Positions 62,371 through 64,000 of a stretch of DNA of 64,000 bases are shown here, one piece after another. Both the position numbers and the translations under genes were made by a program. The DNA comes from UBA4416 sp040387475 (GTDB taxonomy: Bacteria > Bacteroidota > Bacteroidia > B-17B0 > Aurantibacillaceae): positions 496,001 to 560,000 of the forward strand of contig JAZKDT010000001.1 in NCBI GenBank assembly GCA_040387475.1, given 5' to 3'. The number at the start of each line of letters is the position of its first letter. Within the stretch, counting starts at the first letter, position 1. The notes under the pieces were generated by a model, which had not been told where the DNA came from, did not search any database, and was given only the letters and a program-made list of their open reading frames with translations.

Positions 62371-63303
62371 ATGGAAACAGAAGTTAGATTATTCTCAGGA
62401 AGTGCTACAAATACCTTAGCAGAACAGATTGCAAAATCCTACGGCAAAGATTTGGGTAAAATGTCTCATTACCGTTTCAGCGATGGTGAGATTCAGGTAT
62501 CTTATGATGAAAGTATCCGCGGTCAAAGCGTATTCGCTATTCAATCTACCATGCCTCCGGCAGATAATTTAATGGAACTACTCTTGATGCTGGATGCTGC
62601 AAAACGCGCTTCGGCTAACGAAGTAATTGCGGTGTTACCTTATTTTGGATATGCCCGTCAGGATCGTAAAGATCAGCCCCGTGTGGCCATTGGCGCTAAA
62701 TTAGTAGCAGATATGCTTGCTCTAGCAGGTGCAACCCGCGTGATGACAATGGATTTGCATGCTGATCAGATTCAGGGTTTCTTTGATATTCCGGTAGATC
62801 ATTTATATGCGTCTTCTATATTTTTACCGTACATACAGGGATTAAATTTGCCTCACTTAACTATTGCAGCGCCTGATATGGGAGGCAGTAAACGTGCAAA
62901 CGCCTACGCTAAACATTTAAAATCTGAAATCGTTATTTGTTACAAGCAGCGTACAAAAGCCAATGTTGTGGATCACATGACAGCCATTGGTGAAATTGAA
63001 GGAAGAAATATTGTATTAGTAGACGATTTAGTGGATACAGGCGGTACGTTATGTAAAGCGGCTGACATGATGATGGAAAGAGGAGCTCTAAGTGTAAGAG
63101 CGGTTTGTACTCACGCCATCTTATCAGGAAAAGCTTACGATAATATAGCGGGATCAAAATTAACAGAACTAATTGTAACCGACACTGTTCCATTAAGACA
63201 GCAAAGTGAAAAAATAAAAGTATTAAGTGTTGCTGAATTATTTGCAAAAGTGATCCATAGCGTGCAAAACTATGAATCCATCAGCAGCAATTTTATCATG
63301 TAA
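62371..63303 (+). CDS. prs: Ribose-phosphate diphosphokinase
   Basis: About 310 residues from the ATG at 62371 (METEVRLFSG); an upstream in-frame ATG at 62299 lies before the promoter and is rejected. Motifs: the nucleotide loop YFGYARQDRK, the flexible loop and PRPP-binding motif VLVDDLVDTGGT. It makes PRPP from ribose 5-phosphate and ATP for nucleotide, His and Trp synthesis. Followed by rplY, the usual Bacteroidota order. Confidence 0.96.
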   Translation: METEVRLFSGSATNTLAEQIAKSYGKDLGKMSHYRFSDGEIQVSYDESIRGQSVFAIQSTMPPADNLMELLLMLDAAKRASANEVIAVLPYFGYARQDRKDQPRVAIGAKLVADMLALAGATRVMTMDLHADQIQGFFDIPVDHLYASSIFLPYIQGLNLPHLTIAAPDMGGSKRANAYAKHLKSEIVICYKQRTKANVVDHMTAIGEIEGRNIVLVDDLVDTGGTLCKAADMMMERGALSVRAVCTHAILSGKAYDNIAGSKLTELIVTDTVPLRQQSEKIKVLSVAELFAKVIHSVQNYESISSNFIM

Positions 63304-63384
63304 TTCCCGTAAAATAAATAACGGTGTGGATAAGATGAAACGGGCATTTTAAAAACATCATCAAACAATTAAAATAAAACAATA

Positions 63385-63966
63385 ATGAAATCAGTAAAAT
63401 TGAGCGGTTCACCAAGAGCGAACGTAGGGAAAGTAGACGCTAAGGCGGTTAGAGAAAAAGGAAATGTGCCATGTGTAATTTATGGTGGAAAAGAGCAAAT
63501 TCATTTTGAAGCCGATATTCGCGCTTTCAAACCTGTTATCTTTACTCCAAATGCACACATCGTTGAGATCGACTTAGATGGCAAAGTTTACAAAACTGTA
63601 TTACAGGAAGCACAATATCACAAGATCAATGATAAATTAATCCACGCTGACTTTTTAGAAATCCAGGAAGGTAAACCGGTTACAGCTAATATACCTGTGG
63701 TTATTACGGGTCAATCAGATGGTGTTAAAAAAGGTGGAAAATTAGTATTGAAAATGCGCAAGTTAAAAGCGCGTGGTATTGCTGATAAATTACCTGATAC
63801 TATCGAAATCGACATTACTAAATTAGATATCGGTGATTCAATTGCAGTTGGTGATATCAACGTGAAAGACACTGTTTTATTAAACGCTAAAAACGTATCA
63901 GTTGTTTCAGTAACAACTACACGTGCGGTAGCGGCTGAAGCAAATGCAGCTCCTGCTAAAAAATAA
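63385..63966 (+). CDS. rplY: Ribosomal protein L25 / general stress protein Ctc
   Basis: A 193-residue L25 of the long, two-domain Ctc type: the N-terminal 5S rRNA-binding domain (SGSPRANVGKVDAKAVREKGNVPCVIYGG) and the C-terminal TL5-like domain. It ends with an Ala-rich tail. It sits 81 nt after prs and is probably co-transcribed. Window ends 34 nt later. Confidence 0.95.
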   Translation: MKSVKLSGSPRANVGKVDAKAVREKGNVPCVIYGGKEQIHFEADIRAFKPVIFTPNAHIVEIDLDGKVYKTVLQEAQYHKINDKLIHADFLEIQEGKPVTANIPVVITGQSDGVKKGGKLVLKMRKLKARGIADKLPDTIEIDITKLDIGDSIAVGDINVKDTVLLNAKNVSVVSVTTTRAVAAEANAAPAKK

Positions 63967-63985
63967 TTTAAGCTTAGCTTAAACT
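63967..63985 (+). terminator. Short hairpin after rplY
   Basis: TTTAAGC-TTA-GCTTAAA forms a 7-bp stem directly after the stop. A further GCCTC stretch at the window edge may be part of a larger terminator that is cut off. Confidence 0.4.
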
Positions 63986-64000
63986 AAAAAGCCTCTTCTG

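Noticed and set aside
1..64000. CRISPR array
   Set aside because: No run of regularly spaced repeats of about 24-47 bp and no cas gene was found.

Overview
The window looks like a draft chromosomal contig of a low-GC Bacteroidota bacterium, probably near the Sphingobacteriales or Chitinophagales. Evidence: promoters of the TTTG-N19-TAnnTTTG type, almost no Shine-Dalgarno sequences outside one region, a Bacteroidota-type tyrosine integrase, a fused RND pump/outer-membrane factor, DUF4382, SemiSWEET, and the prs-rplY gene order. Two runs of ten Ns (37078-37087 and 47000-47009) mark assembly gaps inside two genes.

Layout. (1) 1-2734: backbone or older accretion, holding a cupin / zinc alcohol dehydrogenase / SDR operon on the minus strand. 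(2) 2735-27863: an integrative element of about 25 kb, inserted in the 3' end of a tRNA-Cys gene. A 13-bp direct repeat of the tRNA 3' end bounds it, and a tyrosine integrase lies just inside the left end. Its parts, left to right, are: a divalent heavy-metal efflux operon (DUF6660 protein, CzcA-type RND fused to a TolC-like domain, adaptor lipoprotein, CPC P-type ATPase, metal-binding periplasmic protein); a maintenance block (HTH protein, RecA-like ATPase, iteron-like GTCCCCT repeats); an AAA ATPase + subtilisin pair that matches the IetAS defence / toxin-antitoxin architecture, with a convergent PD-(D/E)XK-like protein touching it; a GC-rich block without credible genes; and a small cluster of Bacteroidota proteins of unknown function, one with three KLTKAD-type repeats. 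No relaxase or conjugation genes are seen. (3) 27864-64000: ordinary backbone. It includes methionine aminotransferase and omega-amidase flanking four tandem secreted paralogues, a HipA-like kinase/DUF3037 pair, large catalase, many small stress and regulatory genes, a four-PAS histidine kinase, a class II Fic protein followed by an Mrr-like nuclease, an OmpA protein, tRNA-Leu, prs and rplY.

The element couples metal detoxification to plasmid-style maintenance and anti-phage cargo. The RND/OMF/adaptor set would export divalent metal across the envelope, the P-type ATPase would empty the cytoplasm, and the small HMA protein would bind metal in the periplasm. IetAS may both defend the host and stabilise the element. 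The best candidates for something undescribed are the PD-(D/E)XK-like protein beside IetAS, the GC-rich block at 22.9-23.8 kb, and the KLTKAD-repeat cluster at the element's right end. All family assignments are by reading motifs, not by database search.
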